From positions 3,864,886 through 3,928,885 of the forward strand of contig NZ_CP046103.1 of assembly GCF_009707325.1 (NCBI RefSeq): DNA of 64,000 bases, given 5' to 3'. This document shows positions 55,694 to 64,000 of this stretch, in pieces. The position numbers were made by a program, and so were the translations under genes. The stretch is from Pseudomonas sp. IB20. Its GTDB lineage: Bacteria > Pseudomonadota > Gammaproteobacteria > Pseudomonadales > Pseudomonadaceae. Below the pieces are notes generated by a model. The model did no database searches. It saw only the letters and a list, made by a program, of their open reading frames with translations, and was not told the origin of the DNA. How positions within the stretch are numbered: position 1 is the first letter of the stretch; every line of letters starts with the position of its first letter.

Positions 55694-56935
55694 TCACTCG
55701 CCCGGTCGGGCCGGAGCATCCAGCTCAAAAGCGGTATGCAGCGAGCGTACAGCCAGTTCCAGGTACTTCTCTTCGATCACCACCGAGACTTTGATTTCCG
55801 ACGTGGAGATCATCTGGATGTTGATGCTTTCCTTGGCCAGCGCCTCGAACATGCGGCTGGCAACGCCGGCATGGGAACGCATGCCCACACCCACGATCGA
55901 CACCTTGGTAATCTTGGTATCGCCGACCACTTCACGGGCGCCGATCTCGCTCGCGGTGTTCTGCAGGATCCGTTCCGCCGCATCGTACTCGTTACGGTGC
56001 ACGGTGAAGGTGAAATCGGTGGTGTTATCGTGCGAAACGTTCTGCACGATCATGTCGACTTCAATGTTCGCACCGCTGATAGGGCCGAGGATCTTGAAGG
56101 CCACGCCCGGGGTATCCGGCACGCCACGGATCGTCAGCTTGGCTTCATCGCGATTGAAAGCGATGCCGGAAATGATCGGCTGTTCCATGGATTCCTCTTC
56201 ATCAATAGTAATGAGGGTGCCCGGACCCTCTTTGAAGCTGTGCAATACGCGCAGCGGAACGTTGTACTTGCCGGCGAACTCCACCGCGCGGATCTGCAAC
56301 ACCTTGGAACCGAGGCTGGCCATTTCCAGCATCTCTTCAAAGGTGATCTTGTCCAGGCGCTGGGCCACGGACACCACGCGCGGATCGGTGGTGTACACGC
56401 CGTCCACATCGGTATAGATCTGGCATTCATCCGCCTTGAGGGCCGCTGCCAGCGCCACACCGGTGGTGTCCGAACCACCACGCCCAAGGGTCGTGATGTT
56501 GCCGTGTTCGTCCACACCCTGGAAGCCTGCTACAACTACCACGCGCCCAGCCTTGAGATCAGTACGAATTTTCTGATCATCAATCTGCAGGATGCGCGCC
56601 TTGGTATGTGCGCTATCGGTGAGGATGCGCACCTGACTGCCAGTGTAGGACACTGCCGGCACACCGCGCTTATTCAGCGCCATAGCCAGCAAGGCGATAG
56701 TCACCTGCTCGCCAGTGGACACGATCACATCCAACTCACGCGGCAGCGGCTGTTGATCACCGCTGATTGCCTTGGCCAGATCGATCAGGCGATTGGTCTC
56801 CCCGCTCATGGCTGACAGCACCACCACCAAGTCGTCGCCGGCGTCGCGGAATTTCTTAACCTTGTCGGCGACCTGCTCGATTCTTTCGACAGAGCCGACC
56901 GAGGTGCCTCCAAATTTCTGTACGATCAAAGCCAT
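55694..56935 (-). CDS. lysC: Aspartate kinase
   Basis: A 413-residue kinase, first enzyme of the aspartate pathway to lysine, methionine, threonine and isoleucine. KFGGTSVG (7-14) binds ATP, and two ACT domains fill the C-terminal third (about 265-410) for feedback control. An internal start for a separate beta subunit is possible in this family. It lies 97 bases downstream of alaS. Confidence 0.95.
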   Translation of the reverse strand: MALIVQKFGGTSVGSVERIEQVADKVKKFRDAGDDLVVVLSAMSGETNRLIDLAKAISGDQQPLPRELDVIVSTGEQVTIALLAMALNKRGVPAVSYTGSQVRILTDSAHTKARILQIDDQKIRTDLKAGRVVVVAGFQGVDEHGNITTLGRGGSDTTGVALAAALKADECQIYTDVDGVYTTDPRVVSVAQRLDKITFEEMLEMASLGSKVLQIRAVEFAGKYNVPLRVLHSFKEGPGTLITIDEEESMEQPIISGIAFNRDEAKLTIRGVPDTPGVAFKILGPISGANIEVDMIVQNVSHDNTTDFTFTVHRNEYDAAERILQNTASEIGAREVVGDTKITKVSIVGVGMRSHAGVASRMFEALAKESINIQMISTSEIKVSVVIEEKYLELAVRSLHTAFELDAPARPGE

Positions 56936-57032
56936 TTCTAAGCCGCCTCAGCCCGTAAAGGGGCGCCCAATAAACAAATATTCCAGCAACCGAACGAGCC
57001 CATGACTAGACCACGGGCTCAGCCATAGCGCC

Positions 57033-59651
57033 TTAAATACCGGCTTCGACAAACGGCACGGTCAGGGCCAGGGCCGCGTCCAGGCTGCCGGCGTCTACAC
57101 CACCGCCTTGCGCCATGTCCGGACGACCACCGCCCTTCCCGCCCACTGCCGCAGCGGCTTGCTTCATTAAATCACCGGCCTTGAGTTGGCCAGTCAGGTC
57201 TTTGGTTACACCGGCAACCAGAACGACCTTTTCCTCATGGACACCGCCGAGCAGGATCACTGCGCGGCCGAGCTTGTTCTTCAACTGATCGACCAAGGCC
57301 AACAGCGCCTTGCCGTCCTGACCGTCCAGGCGTACGGCCAGGACTTTCACGCCCTTGACGTCCAGCGCCGAGGCCGACAGATCGTCGCCCGCCGCGCTGG
57401 CTGCCTTGGCCTGCAACTGCTCCAGCTGTTTCTCCAGCGCGCGGTTGCGTTCCAGTACGGCGGACAGCTTGTCGATCAGGTTGTCGCGGCTGCCCTTGAC
57501 CAGGCCGGCCGCTTCCTTGAGTTGTTCTTCGGCCGCATTGAGGTAGGCCAGGGCCGCAGCACCAGTAACCGCTTCAATACGACGTACGCCGGAGGCCACA
57601 CCGCCTTCGCTGATGATTTTCAGCAGGCCGATGTCGCCGGTACGGTTGGCATGGATACCGCCACACAGCTCCACCGAGAAGCTGCCGCCCATGCTCAGTA
57701 CACGCACTTCGTCGCCGTACTTCTCGCCAAACAGCGCCATGGCGCCTTTGTTCTTGGCGGTTTCGATATCGGTTTCTTCGGTTTCCACCGGGGTGTTCTT
57801 GCGGATTTCAGCGTTGACGATCTCTTCCAGCGCCTTGATCTGTTCAGGCTTGATCGCTTCAAAGTGGCTGAAGTCAAAGCGCAGGCGCTGGCTATCGACC
57901 AACGAACCCTTCTGCTGCACGTGCTCACCCAACACCTGACGCAACGCGGCGTGCAGCAAGTGAGTGGCAGAATGGTTCAAAGCAGTTGCATGCCGCACGT
58001 CGGCATCAACCTGCGTGTCGACTGGCGCGCCGACCGTCAGGTTACCCAACACCAACACACCGTGGTGCAGGAACGCACCGCCGGTCTTGGTGGTGTCGCG
58101 CACTTCAAAACGACCGGACGTCGAGCTCAGGAAGCCGCAATCACCCACCTGGCCACCGGACTCGGCGTAGAACGGCGTCTGGTCAAGCACCACCACCGCC
58201 TCTTCGCCTTCGCTCAACACGTCAACCGACTTGCCATCTTTATAGATAGCCACGATCTTGGCCGAGCCTGCCGTGGCCTGATAACCGGTGAACGCGGTCG
58301 GCACATCAACTTTGACCAAGGTGTTGTAGTCCAGACCAAAGGAGCTGGCGGAACGCGCGCGTACACGCTGGGCTTCCATCTCACGCTCAAAACCCGCCTC
58401 ATCGACGGTCAGCTCGCGCTCACGGGCGATGTCGGCGGTCAGGTCCATCGGGAAACCGTAGGTGTCATACAGCTTGAACACCACGTCGCCCGGCACCACA
58501 GTGCCTTTGAGCTCAGCCAGGTCCTGCTCGAGAATCTTCAAGCCGTGTTCCAGGGTCTTGGAGAACTGCTCTTCTTCAGCCTTGAGCACACGCTCGATGT
58601 TGGCCTGCTGCTGCTTGAGTTCCGGAAAGGCATCGCCCATCTCGGCCACCAGCGCGGCAACGATTTTGTAGAAGAAGCTACCGGTAGCGCCCAGCTTGTT
58701 ACCGTGACGGCAGGCGCGACGAATGATACGGCGCAACACATAGCCACGGCCTTCGTTCGACGGCAGTACGCCGTCGGCGATCAGGAAGCCACAGGAACGG
58801 ATATGGTCCGACACCACCTTGAGCGAAGACTGGCCTTCGTTGGCGCAACCAATGGCTGCGGCAGACGCGCTCAACAGGTTGGTGAACAGGTCGATTTCGT
58901 AGTTGGAGTGAACGTGCTGCATCACCGCACTGATCCGCTCCAGGCCCATGCCGGTGTCAACCGACGGTGCCGGCAGCGGATGCAACACGCCATCGGCGGT
59001 GCGGTTGAATTGCATGAACACGTTGTTCCAGATTTCGATGTAACGGTCGCCATCTTCTTCCGGCGAGCCCGGTGGGCCGCCCCAGATGTCGGCGCCGTGA
59101 TCGTAGAAAATTTCGGTGCACGGGCCGCACGGGCCGGTATCGCCCATGGTCCAGAAGTTATCGGAGGCGTAAGGGGCGCCCTTGTTGTCGCCGATGCGAA
59201 TCATGCGCTCAGCTGGAACGCCGATTTCTTTGGTCCAGATGTCATACGCTTCGTCGTCCGTCGCGTAGACGGTGACCCAGAGCTTTTCTTTCGGCAGCTT
59301 CAGCACGCCAGTCAGGAAGGTCCAGGCGAACGTAATCGCATCTTTCTTGAAATAGTCGCCGAAGCTGAAGTTACCCAGCATCTCGAAAAAAGTGTGGTGG
59401 CGAGCGGTGTAGCCGACGTTTTCCAGGTCGCTGTTCTTGCCCCCGGCGCGTACGCACTTCTGGCTGCTGGTCGCGCGGGTATACGCGCGCTTTTCCTGGC
59501 CCAGGAAGCAGTCCTTGAACTGGTTCATCCCCGCGTTAGTGAACAGCAGGGTTGGGTCATTGCCTGGGATCAAGGAGCTGGAGGCTACACGGGTGTGGCC
59601 TTGCTCTTCGAAGAAGCGAAGGAAGGCTTCACGGATTTCTGCGCTTTTCAT
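57033..59651 (-). CDS. alaS: Alanyl-tRNA synthetase
   Basis: An 872-residue class II synthetase. Aminoacylation core at 1-250 ([23 protein letters not shown]), tRNA-recognition helices, an editing domain with the zinc site ([12 protein letters not shown] and [13 protein letters not shown]) and a C-terminal DHHA1/C-Ala domain that ends in [15 protein letters not shown]. The start [10 protein letters not shown] is chosen. A 34-bp palindrome covers its promoter -10. Confidence 0.97.
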   Translation of the reverse strand: MKSAEIREAFLRFFEEQGHTRVASSSLIPGNDPTLLFTNAGMNQFKDCFLGQEKRAYTRATSSQKCVRAGGKNSDLENVGYTARHHTFFEMLGNFSFGDYFKKDAITFAWTFLTGVLKLPKEKLWVTVYATDDEAYDIWTKEIGVPAERMIRIGDNKGAPYASDNFWTMGDTGPCGPCTEIFYDHGADIWGGPPGSPEEDGDRYIEIWNNVFMQFNRTADGVLHPLPAPSVDTGMGLERISAVMQHVHSNYEIDLFTNLLSASAAAIGCANEGQSSLKVVSDHIRSCGFLIADGVLPSNEGRGYVLRRIIRRACRHGNKLGATGSFFYKIVAALVAEMGDAFPELKQQQANIERVLKAEEEQFSKTLEHGLKILEQDLAELKGTVVPGDVVFKLYDTYGFPMDLTADIARERELTVDEAGFEREMEAQRVRARSASSFGLDYNTLVKVDVPTAFTGYQATAGSAKIVAIYKDGKSVDVLSEGEEAVVVLDQTPFYAESGGQVGDCGFLSSTSGRFEVRDTTKTGGAFLHHGVLVLGNLTVGAPVDTQVDADVRHATALNHSATHLLHAALRQVLGEHVQQKGSLVDSQRLRFDFSHFEAIKPEQIKALEEIVNAEIRKNTPVETEETDIETAKNKGAMALFGEKYGDEVRVLSMGGSFSVELCGGIHANRTGDIGLLKIISEGGVASGVRRIEAVTGAAALAYLNAAEEQLKEAAGLVKGSRDNLIDKLSAVLERNRALEKQLEQLQAKAASAAGDDLSASALDVKGVKVLAVRLDGQDGKALLALVDQLKNKLGRAVILLGGVHEEKVVLVAGVTKDLTGQLKAGDLMKQAAAAVGGKGGGRPDMAQGGGVDAGSLDAALALTVPFVEAGI

Positions 59652-59711
59652 TAGGTTCTTCCACGGAGGCTGCGGCCAAAGGCCAGTGCGCAACATCATC
59701 AGACGGAGCGA

Positions 59712-59745
59712 CGGCAAAGGGCCGCATTATATCGGCCCTTTGCCG
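59712..59745 (-). promoter_or_regulatory. Palindrome around the alaS -10 box
   Basis: CGGCAAAGGGCCG (59712-59724) and CGGCCCTTTGCCG (59733-59745) are perfect 13-bp inverted arms. The 8-base spacer and its flank read GATATAATG on the minus strand, holding a perfect TATAAT about 75 bases upstream of alaS. E. coli alanyl-tRNA synthetase is known to repress its own gene by binding a palindrome at the promoter. A terminator for the upstream gene is an alternative, but no T tract follows. Confidence 0.6.
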
Positions 59746-59797
59746 GTGGTACAGCGTGTTTATACGATAGAAACGCTCAATTAGACGGCGGGCACGG

Positions 59798-60802
59798 TCA
59801 TTTCTGCGAAAAATCGACAAATGCCTGCACGACGTGCTCAATCTGCGCCCGGCTGACATCCAGATGCGTGACCATGCGCAGACGCGGCGCGGCGCTCAGC
59901 TTGATCCCGCGCTCAGCAGCAAATGCCTTCAAGGCCTGCGCCCGATCACCGACCTGCACATACACCATGTTGGTCTGGACCGGTTCCACCTCAAAGCCGG
60001 CTTTGCGCAACGCATCGCCCAGCCACTGCGCATTGGCGTGGTCATCGGCCAGGCGCTGCACCTGGTGATCCAACGCATACAGCCCCGCCGCCGCCAGGGA
60101 GCCGGCCTGGCGCATACCGCCACCGACCATCTTGCGCAGGCGACGCGCCTTGGCGATCAACGCCGCCGAGCCGCACAACACTGAGCCGATCGGCGCACCC
60201 AGGCCTTTGGACAGGCACACCGACACCGAGTCGAAATGCTGGGCGATTTCCCGCGCATCCACCCCAAGCTTGACCGCCGCGTTGTAGATTCGCGCGCCAT
60301 CCAAGTGCAAAGACAGGCCATGCTCACGGGTAAACGCACGCGCCTTCGCCAAGTATTCCAGCGGCAACACTTTGCCCTGCATGGTGTTTTCCAACGCCAG
60401 CAGACGGGTGCGGGCGAAGTGGAAATCGTCGGGTTTGATCGCTGCCAGCACGTGGTCCAGATCCAGCGAGCCGTCCGCCTGTACTTCCAGCGGCTGCGGC
60501 TGGATCGAGCCCAGCACCGCCGCGCCACCGCCTTCGTATTTGTAGGTATGAGCCTGCTGCCCGACGATGTACTCCTCGCCGCGCTCACAGTGAGCCATCA
60601 ACGCCAACAGGTTGCTCATGGTGCCGGTGGGCACGAACAACGCCGCCTCGAACCCCAGGCGCTTGGCCAGTTCGGCCTCCAGGTGGTTGACGCTCGGGTC
60701 TTCGCCGTAGACGTCGTCGCCGCTGGCGGCACTGGCCATCGCGTCACGCATGCCGGGGGTGGGTTGGGTCACGGTGTCGCTACGCAGGTCGATCACAGAC
60801 AT
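59798..60802 (-). CDS. ltaE: Low-specificity L-threonine aldolase
   Basis: A 334-residue PLP enzyme that cleaves threonine and allo-threonine to glycine and acetaldehyde. [12 protein letters not shown], the GDDVYGEDP loop, [11 protein letters not shown] and the PLP lysine in [14 protein letters not shown] are typical. The start MSVIDLRSD is chosen. It is divergent from the riboswitch-controlled ribH. Confidence 0.92.
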   Translation of the reverse strand: MSVIDLRSDTVTQPTPGMRDAMASAASGDDVYGEDPSVNHLEAELAKRLGFEAALFVPTGTMSNLLALMAHCERGEEYIVGQQAHTYKYEGGGAAVLGSIQPQPLEVQADGSLDLDHVLAAIKPDDFHFARTRLLALENTMQGKVLPLEYLAKARAFTREHGLSLHLDGARIYNAAVKLGVDAREIAQHFDSVSVCLSKGLGAPIGSVLCGSAALIAKARRLRKMVGGGMRQAGSLAAAGLYALDHQVQRLADDHANAQWLGDALRKAGFEVEPVQTNMVYVQVGDRAQALKAFAAERGIKLSAAPRLRMVTHLDVSRAQIEHVVQAFVDFSQK

Positions 60803-60994
60803 GAAACAAGCCTCTAATGGGTTAAATAAGTTCCTTTTATGGATGATTACTGCGGGCAAAGCCACGCAATATCAAGCCCCACGTTACTTCAATCGAATAC
60901 CAACCAAACAAACCGATATAGGTTATCGATGCGGCAATCGTGCAGTTTTTGAAAAACCATGTTAAAAACTCTCCGCCACCAGGGTTCTGGCGGC

Positions 60995-61161
60995 AACGTT
61001 CTCAGGGCGGGGTGCAATTCCCCACCGGCGGTAATTGCACGCAATGTGCATAGCCCGCGAGCGCTTGGCGCCTCGAACTGCTCACGCAGGACGGCGACAA
61101 GGTCAGCAGACCCGGTGTGATCCCGGGGCCGACGGTCATAGTCCGGATGAAGAGAGAACGG
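60995..61161 (+). promoter_or_regulatory. FMN riboswitch (RFN element)
   Basis: All conserved blocks are present in order: ACGTTCTCAGGGCGGGGTG, AATTCCCCACCGGCGGTAA, AGCCCGCGAGCG, GGTCAGCAGACCCGGTG, CCGGGGCCGACGGTCATAGT, CCGGATGAAGAGAGAACG. It binds FMN and controls the downstream lumazine synthase gene. Confidence 0.96.
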
Positions 61162-61246
61162 GATTGGCACCTAAGGGCCGCGCGCCGGGTTCATGCTTGC
61201 ATGACGCAGCGCTTCGTACCCTTAAATCCCATTCGATTCATAACGC

Positions 61247-61267
61247 CCTGTTTTTTTCTTAAACAGG
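61247..61267 (+). promoter_or_regulatory. Hairpin covering the ribH ribosome-binding site
   Basis: CCTGTTT (61247-61253) pairs with AAACAGG (61261-61267) around a 7-base loop; the AGGAG ribosome-binding site begins inside the right arm. It is probably the expression platform, acting on translation. Confidence 0.6.
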
Positions 61268-61276
61268 AGTCAGAAC

Positions 61277-61786
61277 ATGCAACCCACCGCAATCGACAGC
61301 AAAAGCAAAAACCATCACGGCGAGCGTGTCGCGTTTATCCAGGCCTGCTGGCACAAGGATATTGTCGACCAATCGCGTAAAGGCTTCCTCGCCGAAATGA
61401 TCGCCCAGGGCTACCAGGAATCGGACATCGACTTCTTCGAAGTCGGCGGCGCCTTTGAACTGCCCCTGCACGCCAAGCTGCTGGCTAAGACCGGCCGTTA
61501 CGCCGGTATCGTTGCCGCCGCGCTAGTGGTGGACGGCGGCATCTACCGCCACGAATTCGTCGCCCAATCGGTGGTCAGCGGCCTGATGCAGGTGCAGTTG
61601 GAAACCGAAGTGCCGGTGTTCTCGGTGTCCCTGACCCCGCATCACTTCCACGCCGGCAGCGAGCACACCACGTTCTTCTACGAGCACTTTGTGCACAAGG
61701 GCCAGGAAGCTGCACGCACCTGCGCCGATACGCTGCACAAGGTCCGCGCTATCCGTCGCAGTGAACCGCGCGCTGTAGCGGTTTAA
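61277..61786 (+). CDS. ribH: 6,7-dimethyl-8-ribityllumazine synthase, RibH2 type
   Basis: A 169-residue riboflavin-pathway enzyme that joins 5-amino-6-ribitylaminouracil to 3,4-dihydroxybutanone phosphate. FIQACWHKDIVDQSRKGF, the GGAFELPLHAK loop, DGGIYRHEFVAQSV and LTPHHFH match the decameric type II (RibH2) enzymes of Brucella and rhizobia rather than the housekeeping icosahedral type. It stands alone downstream of an FMN riboswitch, away from other rib genes. Confidence 0.92.
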   Translation: MQPTAIDSKSKNHHGERVAFIQACWHKDIVDQSRKGFLAEMIAQGYQESDIDFFEVGGAFELPLHAKLLAKTGRYAGIVAAALVVDGGIYRHEFVAQSVVSGLMQVQLETEVPVFSVSLTPHHFHAGSEHTTFFYEHFVHKGQEAARTCADTLHKVRAIRRSEPRAVAV

Positions 61787-61804
61787 GCAACACCGCAAAA
61801 AAAA

Positions 61805-61922
61805 TGTGGGAGGGGCTTGTGTGGGAGTCGGGCTTGCCCGCGATGCAGTCACCTCGGTGTGTCAGTCACACCGCGGTGATGCTATCGCAGGCAAGCCAGC
61901 TCTTACACAAGCCCGCCCCCAC
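61805..61922. repeat. Compound REP palindromes
   Basis: Left halves gtgggaggggcttgtgtggg and gtcgggcttgcccgcgatgc are mirrored by atcgcaggcaagccagctc and cacaagcccgcccccac. Located between convergent ribH and astE; two nested pairs can form one long hairpin. Confidence 0.75.
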
Positions 61923-61948
61923 AGTTGGATCCGATCAAGCCTTGAGAT

Positions 61949-62953
61949 TTATGCCAGGCCAGCGTCCGTGGTCGGCACAATCAATATCCCAGCACGCAAA
62001 CCATTCTTCACCTTAGGGTTGGGAAAAATGATGCGCGCGCCCTCCTCTTCGATCACCCAACGCGTCTTGGCCACGTCTTCAGCCAGCAGATAGCCCTTGG
62101 CCAATGGCGAAAAGTTTTCCACATCCGCCGGCAGGTGCAGCAAGAACGCATCACTGTGCTTGATCACTTCACGCGACACGGCAAACAGCTGCAGGCCATC
62201 CAGGCTCTCGGTCGCAGGCTCAGAGCCTTCGATGATGTGCTTGAGGCGCGCCTCCAGGCGGGAAACATCCACGCCCTGGTTATGCCCGAACGGCCGCGCC
62301 TTGCCCAATTCCAACGTGAAGGCTTCGGCCCCCAGTTGTTCGTAGGTAAACGCGGTGAAGGTGATCGAGGTCTTGTTCTGCAACAGCACCGCTTGCATGC
62401 CGGCGGCGCACAGGCGCGCCAGTTCGTGGCGTGAGTGCTGGCGGCCTTCATTCCACGGGTACAGGGCGAACTGCTCGATCTTCGAGCCGCGAATGGCGGT
62501 GTGCAGGTCGTAATGCAGGCGCGAACGGCCAGGCAGGCTGAAGAAGGTGCGGGCCAGTTGCTCAAGCTCGGCGGCGCGCATGGCCTCCGGGCCGATGTTT
62601 TGTTCATGGCGGCCGTTGAACAGCCGGTTGACGTCCAATTCGAGGTAACGCTCGCCGCGGCGCATGGCCTCGGGGTTGCCGAACAGGAACAGAATACGGG
62701 AGCGGGGTTTAATCTCCCCACGGGCGATGCCATGCAACAGGCGATCGAGCAGTTCGATCGGCGCCGTTTCGTTGCCATGGATGCCGGACGACAGCAGCAG
62801 GTCGCCGCCGTTGTCCTTCACTTCAGGCGGGCGCACTGCGAGCGCGCCCTCGCTGAGCCAGCGCATCTGCACGCCGTCGACAGTCAGTTGAATTTTTTGC
62901 GCCGGTTCGCGACCGGCGAGGGTCAGTTCAAGCAGTTTGCCGAGGGCGAGCAT
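61949..62953 (-). CDS. astE: Succinylglutamate desuccinylase
   Basis: A 334-residue zinc hydrolase, last step of the arginine succinyltransferase pathway (succinylglutamate to glutamate and succinate). Zinc ligands in GIHGNETAP (HxxE) and the later His in [10 protein letters not shown], as in AstE/AspA enzymes. It follows a small conserved gene and astB, as PA0901-PA0899 in P. aeruginosa. Confidence 0.94.
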   Translation of the reverse strand: MLALGKLLELTLAGREPAQKIQLTVDGVQMRWLSEGALAVRPPEVKDNGGDLLLSSGIHGNETAPIELLDRLLHGIARGEIKPRSRILFLFGNPEAMRRGERYLELDVNRLFNGRHEQNIGPEAMRAAELEQLARTFFSLPGRSRLHYDLHTAIRGSKIEQFALYPWNEGRQHSRHELARLCAAGMQAVLLQNKTSITFTAFTYEQLGAEAFTLELGKARPFGHNQGVDVSRLEARLKHIIEGSEPATESLDGLQLFAVSREVIKHSDAFLLHLPADVENFSPLAKGYLLAEDVAKTRWVIEEEGARIIFPNPKVKNGLRAGILIVPTTDAGLA

Positions 62954-62964
62954 AAGCAGCTTCC

Positions 62965-63255
62965 TTAGTGGTTGCAGCCAGGGCCGTGGACGTGATCGTC
63001 GTCATCACCTTCGACATCAGCCGGTTCCATTTCCAGTTGCAGGCTCATCAGATTGGTGGCCAGTGGGCGCATCAGCAGGTTGGCGTACTCGGCGTCGCCT
63101 TCTTCCACGTCTACACCGATCAGCAGTTGGCCGCGGCCGTCGTGCTGGATCCAGATCTCTTTGCCCTGCCAGACCACGGCGACGCGGGTGCAGGAGGTTT
63201 CCAGCTGGGTGCCGTCGGTGTCTTCAAGGATCAGTTTCAGGGTGTCGGTGGTCAT
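62965..63255 (-). CDS. Small conserved protein of the ast cluster (PA0900-like)
   Basis: A 96-residue acidic protein with a His/Cys/Asp-rich C terminus ([14 protein letters not shown]) that could bind metal. It lies between astB and astE, 11 bases before astE. The P. aeruginosa gene PA0900 has the same position. Function unknown. Confidence 0.8.
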   Translation of the reverse strand: MTTDTLKLILEDTDGTQLETSCTRVAVVWQGKEIWIQHDGRGQLLIGVDVEEGDAEYANLLMRPLATNLMSLQLEMEPADVEGDDDDHVHGPGCNH

Positions 63256-63278
63256 AAATAGTTCTCAGCCGTGCGGAA

Positions 63279-64000
63279 TTAATTGATCTGGAAAGGATAA
63301 ACCGAGCCCAGTTTAAGGATTTGCGTCAGTTCATCCAGTGCCGTCCGGCACTCAAGCAGCAATTGCGGGTCAGCCAGGTCGCTTTCGCGCAGGCTGTCGC
63401 GGTAGTGCTTGTCGACCCATTGGGTCAGCGTGTCGTACAACGGCGCCGTCATGATAACGCCTGGATTCACCGCCGCCAGTTCCGTTTCGTTCAACGCTAC
63501 GCGCAAGCGCAGGCACGCCGGGCCACCGCCGTTCTGCATGCTTTGCTTGAGGTCGAACACCTTTACTTCGCGGATCAGCCCGCCGGACGCTGTCAGGCCT
63601 TGCAGGTACTGCCAGACGCGCTCGTTGGCACGGCATTCTTCCGGCACGATCAGCAGCATCGAGCCGTCGGCGCGGGTCAGCAACTGGCTGTTGAACAAGT
63701 AGGAACGCACTGCGTCCTCGACGCTGACCTGGGCGCGCGGCACGCACACCGACTGGAAGTTGCCGCCCAGCTTGCCCAACTTGCCGTGCAACTCAGCGAG
63801 CATCTGCTCGGTGTTGAGGAAGGCGTCCTCGTGATAGAACAGCACCTCGCCGTTGCCCACCGCAATCACGTCGTTGTGGAACACACCGGCATCGATCACT
63901 GATGGGTTCTGCTGGGCGTAGACCACGCCGTCGTCCTTCAAGCCGTGCAAGCGCGCGACGGCTTGGGAGGCTTCAAGGGTCTGGCGCGCCGGGTATTTCT
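63279..64000 (-). CDS. astB: N-succinylarginine dihydrolase, C-terminal part
   Basis: Second enzyme of the arginine succinyltransferase pathway: succinylarginine to succinylornithine, CO2 and ammonia. About 240 C-terminal residues are in the window; the start lies beyond base 64000. The amidinotransferase-fold His and Cys are in the family segments [19 protein letters not shown] and [13 protein letters not shown]. The frame is open to the window end and is upstream of the PA0900-like gene and astE. Confidence 0.93.
   Translation of the reverse strand, partial: KYPARQTLEASQAVARLHGLKDDGVVYAQQNPSVIDAGVFHNDVIAVGNGEVLFYHEDAFLNTEQMLAELHGKLGKLGGNFQSVCVPRAQVSVEDAVRSYLFNSQLLTRADGSMLLIVPEECRANERVWQYLQGLTASGGLIREVKVFDLKQSMQNGGGPACLRLRVALNETELAAVNPGVIMTAPLYDTLTQWVDKHYRDSLRESDLADPQLLLECRTALDELTQILKLGSVYPFQIN

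Overview
The window is a 64 kb stretch of a Pseudomonas chromosome, most likely from the P. fluorescens group. Evidence: high G+C coding sequence; gene order matching P. aeruginosa blocks (tatD-holB-tmk-mltG-pabC-fabF-acpP-fabG-fabD-plsX-rpmF-yceD-maf-sppA-HAD-rluC-rne; flgBCDE with cheR-cheV and flgA-flgMN-flgZ; tRNA-csrA-lysC-alaS; astE-astB); near-identity of AmrZ, CsrA/RsmA and PcpS to the Pseudomonas proteins I remember; and many Pseudomonas-type REP palindromes between genes. No prophage, insertion sequence, transposase or CRISPR array was seen. All assignments come from reading the sequence and from memory of families; no search was run.

Layout. 1-5.1 kb: a minus-strand nucleoside-type salvage operon (GntR regulator, ADP-ribosylglycohydrolase, NCS1 permease, PfkB kinase, methyltransferase) that parallels E. 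coli yegTUVW. 5.1-8.2 kb: DUF1285 protein, DUF4823 lipoprotein, moaA and a TetR regulator. 8.2-8.7 kb: a gene remnant and a probable RgsA small RNA. 8.7-25.9 kb: TatD, DNA replication (holB, tmk), cell wall (mltG), folate (pabC), fatty acid and phospholipid synthesis (fabF, acpP, fabG, fabD, plsX), rpmF-yceD, maf, sppA, a HAD phosphatase, rluC, and the divergent rne gene with a long leader. 26-30.6 kb: MocA-like and XdhC-like molybdenum hydroxylase maturation pair, dctA behind a sigma-54 promoter, and a divergent AraC regulator. 30.5-31.6 kb: a gene-free, roughly 1.07 kb inverted-repeat element that supplies the 3' end of the AraC gene.

31.6-41 kb: a PhoQ/PhoP-like two-component pair plus a small secreted protein, pcpS, an RstB/RstA-like pair with a perfect 95-bp tandem duplication at its promoter, and nrdA with DnaA and NrdR-like boxes but without an adjacent nrdB. 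41.4-49.7 kb: flagellar and chemotaxis genes (flgBCDE; cheV-cheR; flgA; flgM-flgN-flgZ) with recognisable sigma-54 and FliA promoters, and a frameshifted orphan gene. 49.8-52.2 kb: an MFS transporter, tRNA-Arg(CCT), and two tiny membrane-protein genes behind a full sigma-54 promoter layout. 52.6-55.5 kb: amrZ, mgtE, two tRNA-Arg(ACG), tRNA-Ser(GCT), csrA. 55.7-64 kb: lysC, alaS (with a palindrome around its -10), threonine aldolase, an FMN riboswitch feeding a RibH2-type lumazine synthase, astE, a small conserved gene, and the start-truncated astB.

Most of the window is ordinary core genome. The best candidates for something undescribed are the sigma-54-controlled mini-operon at 51.66-52.24 kb, the alaS operator palindrome, the inverted-repeat element that captured a gene end, and the yeg-like salvage operon with a swapped transporter.
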